The notes under the pieces were generated by a model that was not told where the DNA came from, ran no database searches, and was given only the letters and a program-made list of their open reading frames with translations. From positions 5,018,457-5,082,456 of the forward strand of contig CM062292.1 of NCBI GenBank assembly GCA_031216915.1: a stretch of DNA of 64,000 nucleotides. The letters are read 5' to 3'. Shown here piece after piece: positions 11,052 through 22,996 of this stretch (within the stretch, counting starts at the first letter, position 1; every line of letters begins with the position of its first letter). The DNA comes from Pictodentalium vernedei. Lineage: Eukaryota > Mollusca > Scaphopoda > Dentaliida > Dentaliidae. A program made the translations under genes and the position numbers.

Positions 11052-14000
11052 AAAATGACCTAGACCACCAATAAAACTAAAAACAGCCCAGCTCTAAAAA
11101 TGACCTAGATCACCAATAAAACTAAAAACAGCCCAGCTCTAAAAATAATCTAGATCACCAATAAAACTAAAAACAGCCCAGCTCTAAAAATGATCCAGAT
11201 CACCAATAAAACTAAAAACAGCCCAGCTCTAAAATGACCGACATCACCAATAAAACTAAAAACAGCCCAGCTCTAAAAATAATCTAGATCACCATTAAAA
11301 CTAAAAACAGCCCAGCTCTAAAAATGACCTAGATCACCAATAAAACTAAAAACAGCCCAGCTCTAAAAATAATCTAGATCACCAATAAAACTAAAAACAG
11401 CCCAGCTCTAAAAATAATCTAGATCACCAATAAAACTAAAAACAGCCCAGCTCTAAAAATGACCTAGATCACCAATAAAACTAAAAACAGCCCAGCTCTA
11501 AAAATAATCTAGATCACGAATAAAACTAAAAACAGCCCTGCTCTAACGATGACCTAGACCACCAACAAAACTAAAAACAGCCCAGCTCTAAGAATGACCT
11601 AGACCACCAATAAAACTAAAACAAAGCCCAGCTCTAAAACTGACCTAGACCACCAATAAAACTAAAAACAGCCCAGCTCTAAAAATGACCTAGACCACCA
11701 ATAAAACTAAAAACAGCCCAGCTCTAAAAATGACCTAGACCACCAACAAAACTAAAAACAGCCCAGCTCTAAAAATGACCTAGACCACCAATAAAACTAA
11801 AAACAGCCCAGCTCTAAAAATGACCTAGACCACCAATAAAACTAAAAACAGTCCAGCTCTAAAAATGACCTAGATCACCAATAAAACTAAAAACAGCCCA
11901 GCTCTAAAAATGACCTAGACCACCAATAAAACTAAAAACAGCCCAGCTCTAAAAATGACCTAGATCACCAATAAAACTAAAAACAGCCCAGCTCTAAAAA
12001 TAATCTAGATCACCAATAAAACTAAAAACAGCCCAGCTCTAAAAATAATCTAGATCACCAATAAAACTAAAAACAGCCCAGCTCTAAAAATGACCTAGAT
12101 CACCAATAAAACTAAAAACAGCCCAGCTCTAAAAATAATCTAGATCACGAATAAAACTAAAAACAGCCCTGCTCTAACAATGACCTAGACCACCAACAAA
12201 ACTAAAAACAGCCCAGCTCTAAGAATGACCTAGACCACCAATAAAACTAAAAAAAGCCCAGCTCTAAAACTGACCTAGACCACCAATAAAACTAAAAACA
12301 GCCCAGCTCTAAAAATGACCTAGACCACCAATAAAACTAAAAACAGCCCAGCTCTAAAAATGACCTAGACCACCAACAAAACTAAAAACAGCCCAGCTCT
12401 AAAAATGACCTAGACCACCAATAAAACTAAAAACAGCCCAGCTCTAAAAATGACCTAGACCACCAATAAAACTAAAAACAGTCCAGCTCTAAAAATGACC
12501 TAGATCACCAATAAAACTAAAAACAGCCCAGCTCTAAAAATGACCTAGACCACCAATAAAACTAAAAACAGCCCAGCCCTAAAAATGACCTAGATCACCA
12601 ATAAAACTAAAAACAGCCGAGCACTAAAAATGACCTAGATCACCAATACAAAACAAAACCGCCCAGCTCTAAAAATGATCTAGATCACCACAAAAGCCCA
12701 CAATCGCTCAGCTCTAAAAATGACCTAGATCACCAATACAAAACAAAACCATCCGGCTCTAAAAATGATCTAGACCACCAATAAAACTAAAATCAGCCCA
12801 GCTCTAAAAATGACCTAGACCACCAATAAAACTAAAAACAGCCCAGCGCTAAAAATGACCTAGATCACCAATAAAACTCAAAACCGTCCAGCTTTAAAAA
12901 TGACCTAGATCACCAATAAAACTTAAAACCGTCCATCTCTAAAAATGACCCAGATCACCAATAAAACTAAAAACAGCCCAGCTCTAAAAATGACCTAGAT
13001 CACCAATAAAACTAAAAACAGCCCAGCTCTAAAAATGACCTAGATCACCAATAAAACTCAAAACCGTCTAGCTCTGAAAATGACCTAGATCACCAATAAA
13101 ACTAAAAACATTCCAGCTCTAAAAATGACCTAGACCACCAGTAAAATAAAAACAGCCCAGCTCTAAAAATGACCTAGATCACCAATAAAACTAAAAACAG
13201 CCCAACTCTAAAAATGACCTAGATCACCAATACACAAATACACAAAACCGCCCAGCTCTAAAAATGATCTAGATCACCACAAAGACCCAAAATCGCTCAG
13301 GTCTAAAAATGACCTAGATCACCAATACAAAACAAAACCGCCCAGCTCTAAAAATGATCTAGACCACCAATAAAACTAAAAACAGCCCAGCTCTAAAAAT
13401 GACCTAGACCACCAATAAAACTAAAAACAGCTCAGCTCTAAAAATTACCTAGATCGCCAATACAAAACAAAACAGCCCAGCTCTAAAAATGATGTAGACC
13501 ACCAATAAAAACTAAAAACAGCCTAACTCTAAAAATGACCTAGACCACCAATAAAACTAAAAACAGCCCAGCTCTAAAAATGACCTAGATCACCAATAAA
13601 ACTCAAAACCGTCCAGCTCTAAAAATGACCTACATCACCAATAAAACTCAAAACCGTCCAGCTCTAAAAATGACCTAGATCACCAATAAAACTAAAAACA
13701 GCCCAGCTCTAACTATGATCTAGACCACCAGTAAAATAAAAACAGCCCAGCTCTAAAAATGACCTAGATCACCAATAAAACTCAAAACCGTCCAGCTCTT
13801 AAAATGACCTAGATCACCAATAAAACTGAAAACAGCCCAGCTCTAAAAATGATCTAGACCACCAATAAAACTAAAAACAGCCCAGCTCTAAAAATGATCT
13901 AGATCATCAATAAAAAACAAAATAGCCCAGCTCTAAAATTGACCTAGACCACCAACACAAAACAAAACCCCTAGCTCTAAAAATGATCTAGACCACCAAT

Positions 14001-17000
14001 AAAAAACAAAATAGCCCAGCTCTAAAAATGACCTAGATCACCAATACAAAACAAAACCGCCCAGCACTAAAAACGACCCGAACCACCAATACAAATCAAA
14101 ACCACCCAGCTCTAAGAATGGCCTAGCCTAACCATAAAAAAAAACCGCCCAACTCTAACATTGGTCTAGACCACCAATAAAAAAAACAAAAAATCCCAAC
14201 CTCTAAAAATGACCTCAACCACGAATAAAAAACTCACACCACCCAGCTCTAAAAATGACCAGACCCACCAACAAAAAACCCCAACCATCCAGTACTAAGA
14301 ATGGCTTAGACAACCAATAAAAAAAACAAAAGCTCCCAGCTATAAAAATGACCTAGATTACCCCAATAAAAAACAAAACCTCCCAGCTCTAAAAATGACC
14401 TAGACCACGAATAAAACTCAAAACCGCCCAGCTCTAAAAATGACTTGAACCACGAATAAAACTCAAAACTTCCCAGCTCTAAAAGTGACCCAGACCACCA
14501 AAAAATACAAAACTTCCCAGCTCTAAAAATGATCTGAACCACCAATAAAACTCAAAACCTCTCAGCTCTAAAAGTGACCCAGACTACCAACAAAATACAA
14601 AACTTCCCACCTCTAAAAATTATCTGAACCACCAATAAAACTCAAAACCTCCCAGCTCTAAAAATGACCTGAACCACCAATAAAACTCAAAACCGCCCAG
14701 CTGTAAAAATGACCAGGACCACCAATGAAAAAGAAAACCTTTCAGCTCTAAAAATGACCTAGACCACCAACAGAAAACAAAACCTCACAGCTCTAAAAAT
14801 GACCTAGATGACTAATAAAAAACAAAACCTCCCAGCTCTAAAAATGACCTAGACCACCAAAAAAAACCCAAATCGTCCAGCTCTAAAAATGACCAGGACC
14901 ACCAAGAAAAAACAAAACCTCCCAGCTCTAAAAATGACCTAGATCACCAATAAAACTAAAAACAGCCCAGCTCTAACTATGATCTAGACCACCAGTAAAA
15001 TAAAAACAGCCCAGCTCTAAAAATGACCTAGATCACCAATAAAACTCAAAACCGTCCAGCTCTTAAAATGACCTAGATCACCAATAAAACTGAAAACAGC
15101 CCAGCTCTAAAAATGATCTAGACCACCAATAAAACTAAAAACAGCCCAGCTCTAAATATGATCTAGATCATCAATAAAAAACAAAATAGCCCAGCTCTAA
15201 AATTGACCTAGACCACCAACACAAAACAAAACCCCTAGCTCTAAAAATGATCTAGACCACCAATAAAAAACAAAATAGCCCAGCTCTAAAAATGACCTAG
15301 ATCACCAATACAAAACAAAACCGCCCAGCACTAAAAACGACCTGAACCACCAATACAAATCAAAACCACCCAGCTCTAAGAATGGCCTAGTCTAACCATA
15401 AAAAAACAAAACCGCCCAACTCTAACATTGGTCTAGACCACCAATAAAAAAAACAAAAAATCCCAACCTCTAAAAATGACCTCAACCACGAATAAAAAAC
15501 CCACACCACCCAGCTCTAAAAATGACCAGACCCACCAACAAAAAAACCCAACCTCCCAGTACTAAGAATGGCCTAGACAACCAATAAAAAAAACAAAAGC
15601 TCCCAGCTATAAAAATGACCTAGATTACCCCAATAAAAAACAAAACCTCCCAACTCTAAAAATGACCTAGACCACGAATAAAACTCAAAACCGCCCAGCT
15701 CTAAAAATGACCTGAACCACGAATAAAACTCAAAACTTCCCAGCTCTAAAAGTGACCCAGACCACCAAAAAATACAAAACTTCCCAGCTCTAAAAATGAT
15801 CTGAACCACCAATAAAACTCAAAACCTCTCAGCTCTAAAAGTGACCCAGACCACCAACAAAATACAAAACTTCCCACCTCTAAAAATGATCTGAACCACC
15901 AATAAAACTCAAAACCTCCCAGCTCTAAAAATGACCTGAACCACCAATAAAACTCAAAACCGCCCAGCTGTAAAAATGACCAGGACCACCAATGAAAAAG
16001 AAAACCTCTCAGCTCTAAAAATGACCTAGACCACCAACAGAAAACAAAACCTCACAGCTCTAAAAATGACCTAGATGACTAATAAAAAACAAAACCTCCC
16101 AGCTCTAAAAATGACCTAGACCACCAAAAAAAACCTCAAACCGTCCAGCTCTAAAAATGACCAGGACCACCAAGAAAAAACAAAACCTCCCAGCTCTAAA
16201 AATGACCTAGACCACCATTAAAAAACAAAACCCTCAGCTCTAAAAATGACCTAGATCACCAATAAAAAACAAAAGCTCTCAGCTCTAAAAATGAACTGAA
16301 CCACCGATAAAACTCAAAACCACCAGCTCTAAAAATGACCTGAACCACCAATAAAAATCAAAACCTCCCAGCTCTAAAAATGACCTGAATCACCAATAAA
16401 ACACAAAACCGCCCGGCTTTAAAAATGACCTGAACCACCAATAAAACTCAAAACCGCCCAGCTCTAAACATGACATGAACCACCAATACAACTCAAAACC
16501 GTCCAGCTCTAAAAATGACCTGAACCACCAATAAAACTCAAAACTGCCCATCTCTAAACATGACCTAGACCACCTATAAAAAACAAAACTTCCCAGCTCT
16601 AAAATGACCTGAATTATCAATAAAAGTCAAAACCATCCAGCTCTAAAAATGACCTAGACCATCAATGAAAAAACAAGACCGCCCAGCTCTAAAAATGTCT
16701 TAGACTACCCATAAAAAACAAAACAGCCCAACTCTAAGATGGCCTAGACCACCAATTAAAAAACAAAACCGCCCAGCTCTAAAAACGACCTGAACCACCA
16801 ATAAAAATCAAAACCACCCAGATCTAAGAATGGCATAGACTACCAATAAAAAACAAAACCTCCCAGCTCTAAAAATGACCTGAACCACCAATGAAAATCA
16901 AAACCGCCAGCTCTAAAAACGACCTAGACCACCAATAAAAAACAAAACCTCCCAGCTCTAAAAGTGACCTGAACCACCAAAAAAACCCTAAACCGCCCAA

Positions 17001-18715
17001 CTCTATAAATAACCTGAACCACCAATAAAACTAAAAAAAACCCCGCCCAGCTCTAAAAATAACTTAGACCACCAATAAAACTCAAAACCACCCTGCTCTA
17101 AAAATGACCCAGATCACCAATAAAACACAAAACCTCCCAGCTCTAAACATGACCTGAGCCACCAAAAAAACTCAAAACCGCCCAGCTCTAAAAATGACCA
17201 AAACCAATAAAATACAAAACCGCCCAGCTCTAAAAATTACCAGAACCACCAATAAAAAAACAAAACCGCCCAGCACTAAGAATGGCCTAGACCACCAAAA
17301 AAAATCAAAACCTCCCAGCTCTAAAAATGACCTGAGACGCCAATAAAACTCAAAACCGCCAGCTCTAAAAATGACATAGACCACCAATAAAGAACAAAAC
17401 CTGCCAGCTCTAAAAATGATCTAGACCACCACAAAAACCCCAAAGCTCCCAGCTCTAAAACTGAATGACCAGGACCACCAATAAAAAACAAAACCGCCCA
17501 GCTCTAAAAAAGACTTAGACCACCAATTAAAAAACAAAACCGCCCAGCTCTAGAAACGACCTGAACCACCAATAAAAAACAAAACCGCCCAGCTCTAGGA
17601 ATGGCCAAGACTACCAATAAAAAAACAAACCTCCCAGCTCTGAAAATGAGCTGGACCACCAATAAAAAACAAAACCTTCCAGCTGTAAAAATAAACTGAA
17701 CCACCAATAAAAAACAAAACCGCACAACTCTATCAATGACCTAGACCACCAATAAAAACAAAACCGCCCAGCTCTAAAAATGACCTACGCCACCAATAAA
17801 AAAACAGAATCGTCCCAGCTCTAAAAATGACCTAGACCAGAAATAAAAAAAAAAAATCCCAGCTCTAAAAACGTCTTAGACCACCAATAAAATACAAAAC
17901 CGCTCAGCTCTAAGAATGGCCTAGACCACCGATAAAAACCAAAACCTCCCAGCCCTAAAAATGACCTGAACCACCAATAAAACACAAAACGGCCAGCTCT
18001 AAAAACGACCTAGACCACCAACAAAAAACCCAAACCGCCCAGTACTAAGAATGGCCTAGACCACCAATAAAATACAAAACCTCCCAGCTCTAAAAATAAC
18101 GTGAACCACCAATAAAAGACAAAACCGCTCAGCCCTAAAAATGGCCTAGACCACCAATAAAAAACAAATCCACCCAGCTCTAAGAATGGCCTAGACCACC
18201 AACAAAAACCAAAACCTTCCAGCTATAAAAAGACCTAGACCACCAATTGAAAACAAAACAGCCCAGCTCTAAAAATGACCCGAATTTCAATAAAAAACAA
18301 AACAGCCCAGCTCTAAGAATGGCCTAGACCACCAATAAAAAAAACAAAACCGCCCAGCTCTAAGAATTACCTAGACCACAAATAAAAAAAACAAAACCGC
18401 CGAGCTCTAAAAATGACCTAGAGCACCAATAAAAAACAAAACTGCCCAGCTCTAAAAATGACCTGAACCACCAATGAAAAACGAAACCTCCCAGCTCTAA
18501 CAATGACCTGAACCACCAATAAAAGACCAAACCGCCCAGCTCTAAAAATGACCTAGACCACCAATAAAAACAAAACCGACTAGCTCTAAAAGTGACCTGA
18601 ACCACCAATAAAACTCAAAACCGCCCAGCTCTAAGAAGGATCTTGTCCACCAATAAACTCAAAACCGCCCAGCTCTAAAAATGACCTGAACCACCAATAA
18701 AAAAACAAACAATTT
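11028..18715 (+). repeat. 45-bp minisatellite array, about 170 units
   Basis: The consensus unit is 'cccagctctaaaaatgacc', 'tagaccaccaataaaac', then 'taaaaacag', 45 bp. Units in the first 2 kb are very uniform; the 16-18.7 kb part is more diverged, with 'caaaaccgcccagctct' variants. Internal duplications with periods near 630 bp (14 units) and 1,265 bp (28 units) are visible. Most units carry AATAAA in sense with the host gene. Minus-strand open frames with 15-residue repeats (FLELGGFVFYW type) follow from the multiple-of-three period and are not credible genes. Confidence 0.95.
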
Positions 18716-18740
18716 AGTAATGTATATATATAGAAAAAAC

Positions 18741-18872
18741 GTAGAGTGTTTTCTAGTTAAAAATTTACTCTACGAGTAGGATTAAGAATGAAACCGACGA
18801 GCCTCTGGTGAGTCAGTTTCATTCTTAATCCTGCGAGCAGAATAAATGTTTTACTTGAAAACACTATATGTT
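18741..18872. repeat. Foldback hairpin after the array
   Basis: 'cgtagagtgttttctagtta' is imperfectly mirrored by the segment ending 'acttgaaaacactatatg', with inner stem 'aggattaagaatgaaac' / 'gtttcattcttaatcct'. It lies 20-150 bp before the acceptor at 18891. Confidence 0.6.
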
Positions 18873-18891
18873 TATTGTCTTTATCCCATAG

Positions 18892-19018
18892 ATCATTTAC
18901 AGGGCAGTCGGGGCGAAATCATGCTGTTACTCGCTACAAAACACTGCGAGAAGTGGGGAGCACATTGGTCCAATTCGATCTACAAAACAAAATGCCAGAA
19001 ATAAACATGGTGCAGTGA
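18892..19018 (+). CDS. Candidate terminal exon A of lectin-like gene
   Basis: After the pyrimidine-rich acceptor 'tgtctttatcccatag', the first base A completes the CC| left by the exon at 9819. The frame then runs 41 codons (SFTGQSGRNHAVTRYKTLRE at the start, MPEINMVQ at the end) to TGA at 19016-19018. The phase fit and unbroken frame support it; the peptide has no recognised domain and would be a tail after the lectin fold. No AATAAA follows closely. It may be an alternative to the exon at 21821, or a chance match. Confidence 0.4.
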
Positions 19019-19365
19019 TACATTTCTGTCTAAAAATAATTTCTCATCAAACTTGAGCTAAACTTTCAAAAAAATTGAACAATGTTTATCTTTCTTATTT
19101 TCGTTGTTTATTGTTGTTTGTTTGGGGTTTTTTTCGTCGTCGATTCAACTTGAGTTTTATAAACAAAGTTGACGACGCGTGCATTTATTTATTTACACTT
19201 TCCTAATTTGGAAAATGAAACATCACTCATCATGCCTCCGTCTTTCACAGTCCAACTTGTATGATTTCCAACGCTTGGTTTTGATTGATTTACTTTGTTT
19301 TTTCTTTGTTAATTGTTGCTCGTTTTATTGTTAGACAGAGTTGAAATGTGTCATATATATACGAT
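19019..19365. other. Unassigned T-rich sequence
   Basis: It would be 3' untranslated sequence if exon A is real. Nothing else is recognised. Confidence 0.3.
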
Positions 19366-19502
19366 AATACCATAGTGTGTTTTGATATGTTTGATATCTC
19401 AACGAGTTGAAAGTGAGTTTTTTTCGCGAGGCTTGCCGAGCGAAAAAAAACTCACTTTCAACGAGTTGAGATATCAAACATATCAAAACACACTATGGTA
19501 TT
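19366..19502. mobile_element. Near-perfect 137-bp foldback element
   Basis: Arms of about 62 bp ('aataccatagtgtgttttga' to 'actcacttt' and inverse) surround a loop of about 12 bp near 'gaggcttgccgag'. The arms are almost identical, so the insertion or arm homogenisation is recent. No coding capacity. Confidence 0.75.
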
Positions 19503-21669
19503 GTTGTATTTATCTTCCACCGACAATTTTTGTTCTTTTCTGCATTTTTAAAAGGGTTTTGGGGATGATTTCGTGTCAAAATGTCGACTCATCTGGAGTG
19601 GAGTCGACTGCTTTCTCTTATTGGGCATGAATACATGTGATGTGCCCGGAAAAGCTGTTGGTGCGTAACAAGGCTACAAATTCAAGTGAATGATAGAGTA
19701 TAGTTCCCCTTAGAAAGTGGCCCTGTAACTGGGAAAACAATTACAGAAAATATACTTACGCCTCAATTCTTATGATTTATGACAAAAATATGTTTGATAA
19801 TCAATTTCACCAGATTTGACACGATTTATAAACAATTTTGCGAATGTCATCATTATATTATAATATAGAAAAAGACTATAGTCCGTTCTCCAATTTATAT
19901 GACATAGGGGTATGTATTATAGATAATCTATAATACATGGGCTATATCTTCAACAGGTATAAGATAAATTCTAAAAATAAACATTTCAGCGACGGTCAAC
20001 GTTTGATAAACGTCGGTTCATTATGTCTCCCACAAACGTAAAACAATACGCATGCGGTAGAGGCCAACAAGACCGCCTCCACTATAGGAATAAATTCTTT
20101 CAGTGTTAAATCTACGGGGAAAATGTATTACCCTTCTAGCAGCTGCTATTAGGTGAATAAAGCAACAATTTATCGAAGACTTTTATTGTTCTAATAAACG
20201 TCCATTTATGGAGTAAAAAAGCACTTCAGCAGAAACATGCTCTTTAATTTTAATTTTTAATTTTTAGTTAGATTTTTTGTGAATTAGAAAATGTCTACGT
20301 GATTTTCTATGTTAAATCTGAAACACCTATTAAAAGTACGTGTTCGGTTTACACATCTGCAAATCCATGTTCTTGTTCCAAATCTCTAAAAAGTGAATAA
20401 TTCCCTGCGCAAAATCCCATGTTAATGAGCGGATCGGGAAAAGGTATGTAATATGAGGATTTCAGTGGAAACTTTTTACAAGTTTTTGTTAATCGCGCGC
20501 TCACATTTAACATTGACATTCCCAAAGACATTTTCAACTTCATCTAAAACTGCAGATTCAAAAATGTTTAGATGGATTGGAAATTAACACAGAAATATCC
20601 ATAGGAAAATACAACAATTTGTTTTTAAAAAAACCCTGTAATTTGGAGTATTCGTGTTTAAAAATAGAATGTGGTTTTGTGTCAATGTTTTTTGTTTGTG
20701 TTTATCGAATGTGAATATCTGCCAGACTCCACGTCTCTCGATGAATACGGAAATTAACGAACGCAATCGACCGTGACGTATCCGCTCACTTTCCTATCTT
20801 TCATCTTCGTTAGTTATTTTTCTTCTACGGTTTCTTTTATTATTATTATTTATTTTTTTTTGGGGGGGGGGGGGGGGTTAGTGTTTAAATTATTCCGAGT
20901 GGTGTATTTCTACCTTTTGTGAACGATTAAACGATCAATTACCATTCTAACTGGCATTTTTAGTGACTTTGTTAGGCCATACAAAATAATTTAATTGATT
21001 CGCAAGTATTTGTTTTAAAATCAGTGAGGGAGGGAGGGTTTTATTTATAATTTTTTTTTCTTGCAAATAGTGAGGATGGATTGAGAAGCTTTCCACAGAC
21101 TTTTCGCACACAGAATATAGAAAAAGTGCATAACTATACAAATTAACTCATTTAATGATATCTCACAAGAGCCTAATTCCAACTTGGGTCACTTTTTTAC
21201 GACAACAGAACAGTTACCCCAATATACTGTCTACGGGAAAATTTGCAAGTTACATTCTAAGTGCCTTGGCAGTCACTTCTAGGCAAGTCTTGGCTGCCTA
21301 TATAGGCAGCCAAGACTTGCCTAGAAGCATCTGCAAAACCACAAACATAGGCAGCCAAGACTTGCCTAGAAGCATCTGCAAAGCCACAAGATAGAGATCA
21401 TTTGTCTTTAGTTATGTTCTTGAGATTTCAGTTATATACATCCATCAAAAAGTGTAAAGTTTCCGAGTCTCTTCATTTTTGAGGGCACTGTAAGGCAATA
21501 AAAACATCCGATGACGGGGTTCAATTCCAGTGGGGGCATTGACTGAGAATCAAAACATTTTTACCTTAAATGATCCCCCTTCAATAACAAAATGAACTGA
21601 CGAACATCAAGAGTCTATCTCATCGACCAATCAGAATGCGGGAATTATGACCAATCGGGTTTTTTCCGA
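19503..21669. other. Unassigned region with small repeats
   Basis: No exon is recognised. It includes a G-run at 20862-20878, a repeat at 20971-21066 ('aggccatacaaaataattta' then a 'gagggagggagggtttt' block) with a relative at 42771-42850, and a short palindrome around 'ggctgcctatataggcagcc' whose right half is duplicated (21288-21390). Confidence 0.4.
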
Positions 21670-21715
21670 AACCGCCCAGCTCTAAAATGACCGAGAACAC
21701 CAATAAAACACAAAC
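21670..21715 (+). repeat. Stray single monomer of the 45-bp satellite
   Basis: 'aaccgcccagctctaaaatg' followed by 'accgagaacaccaataaaac' matches one unit of the 11.0-18.7 kb array, 3 kb beyond its end and 105 bp before the exon at 21821. No second unit adjoins it. Confidence 0.8.
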
Positions 21716-21820
21716 ATTGAAACGAGGAACATTCTAATTTGTGGACATTTTAGTTAAGTCTGTAGGACTGTTATCAACACGACGATTTGTCTGGAACTCA
21801 TGTTTTGTCTCTTTTTTCAG

Positions 21821-22070
21821 AGCCGATTTGGAAACTGAAGATTTTATAGGATGAAACTCACTTCACAGTCCAAGAAGACGTATTGAAGTTGTGACCATTT
21901 CCATAGTTTTTATTTCTTTTTGTTTCTGTGAGCTTAATGTTCCTGTCTTGGCAGCTTGTATCCAGAAACCAATGTTTGAATTGCTTTGACAATGTTATAA
22001 TGATTGTATTTTGTTTGAGAATGTCGTGCTCCTCCTCGTTTAGAATAAAGATTAATTTAATCTAAGCGCT
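21821..22070 (+). CDS. Candidate terminal exon B with 3' UTR of lectin-like gene
   Basis: A strong acceptor (tgttttgtctcttttttcag) precedes it. Base A completes CC| from the 9819 exon, then the frame reads ADLETEDFIG and stops at TGA 21852-21854. A protein ending ten residues after CEKP is typical of single-domain lectins. The remainder is 3' UTR with AATAAA at 22044-22049 and cleavage expected near 22065. Acceptor quality and the polyadenylation signal make it a better last exon than 18892. Confidence 0.5.
22044..22049 (+). terminator. Polyadenylation signal AATAAA
   Basis: AATAAA sits about 195 bp after the stop of candidate exon B, followed by a T/GT-containing stretch. Its position suits the 3' end of the lectin-like gene. 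Confidence 0.45.
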
Positions 22071-22149
22071 GTCATCCACTTTAACGCGCCCACCAGCAAG
22101 GATATCTGAAGACAAAGACAAACAAAAAATTCTGAACTAAAATGTCCGT

Positions 22150-22230
22150 TTTACTCCAAAGCATAGCTTATGACCCCCCATTGACCTTGTTCCAATGAGC
22201 GATCATAAGCTATGTTTTGAAGCCAATATT
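22150..22230. repeat. piggyBac-type MITE core remnant
   Basis: 'catagcttatgaccccccat' and 'gatcataagctatgttttga' are inverted arms like the core of the TTAA-flanked MITEs at 902 and 43104. The outer ends are missing. Confidence 0.5.
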
Positions 22231-22362
22231 GACAATAAAAATAATAGCATCTAAAAGACGACTTTTGTGAAATGCGCTGCCCGGTTTTTCAACGTTATGT
22301 TAGGTTAAGGTTTTACTACTGTTTTCATCTTCTGTAGAGATAACTGGTAACCTTCTTATATA

Positions 22363-22480
22363 GCATTATAAGTTATTGTGATGAATTGGCGGTACCATGA
22401 TCTGTGGTTTGCGGCTCAGAGCTTATATTTGCGCTTTGAACCGCACACCATCGTACTGTCAATTCATCACAATAACGTAT
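22363..22480. repeat. Imperfect foldback hairpin
   Basis: 'ttattgtgatgaattg' is mirrored by 'caattcatcacaataa' with an inner stem around 'gtttgcggctcagagc'. It is probably a MITE core. Confidence 0.5.
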
Positions 22481-22682
22481 ATGTTCCAATAAGACCCTAC
22501 CCATATCCCAAACCCCACATCGTGAAATGAACAAGGCAACTTGAATGAACAAGGCAACTTTAACGGTAACAAATTTAATAAATAAACCTCTCGTGTACCC
22601 CACGACATCACTGGACAACACAAATATCAATAACGTAGATGGAGATCGAGGTCACTCCATCTCAGTTCAAATCACGAACTAA

Positions 22683-22996
22683 CAGTTAAAACTAGAAGAC
22701 CTGTCATGAACTGTGCGCTTATCTAGGTTTAATTGTGCGTAGGAATTGCGCGAAATTGCCACATCGAGTGGCATCCAAAGCACGGCAGGTTCTTCTGGTT
22801 ACTCATAGCAAACACAGGCAATGTTTCTGCCAGTGGACCTCCGGGTAACCCGGAGGGCCATTGGCTGAAAAATTGCTTGTACACGGGCCATATGTACATA
22901 ATTTGATAGTCATACTATGGTCATAACGAGTAGATCAACGCACAGATCGGCGTGCTATTTGTGCGCATTTCATGGCAGGACTTCTAGTTTTAACTG
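22683..22996 (-). mobile_element. Tc1/mariner-type MITE, copy 2
   Basis: The same ends as the copy at 6275, in opposite orientation, with TA on the right and TA-A on the left. The central palindrome 'gacctccgggtaacccgg' is intact. Confidence 0.85.

Larger units (their letters stand above)
10033..18891 (+). other. Intron of the lectin-like gene, filled by minisatellite
   Basis: It runs from the GTAAGT donor to the 'ctttatcccatag' acceptor at 18891, or to 21820 if only the later exon is used. About 87% of the 8.9 kb is the 45-bp array. The rest is about 570 bp of unassigned sequence, a hAT-type MITE and a hairpin at 18741. Confidence 0.6.

Noticed and set aside
14306-18608. Minus-strand frames with FLELGGFVFYW-type repeats
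   Set aside because: By-products of the 45-bp satellite, frequently interrupted, and inside an intron of a plus-strand gene.
11028-18715. CRISPR-like array
   Set aside because: Units are contiguous, without unique spacers, and the genome is eukaryotic.
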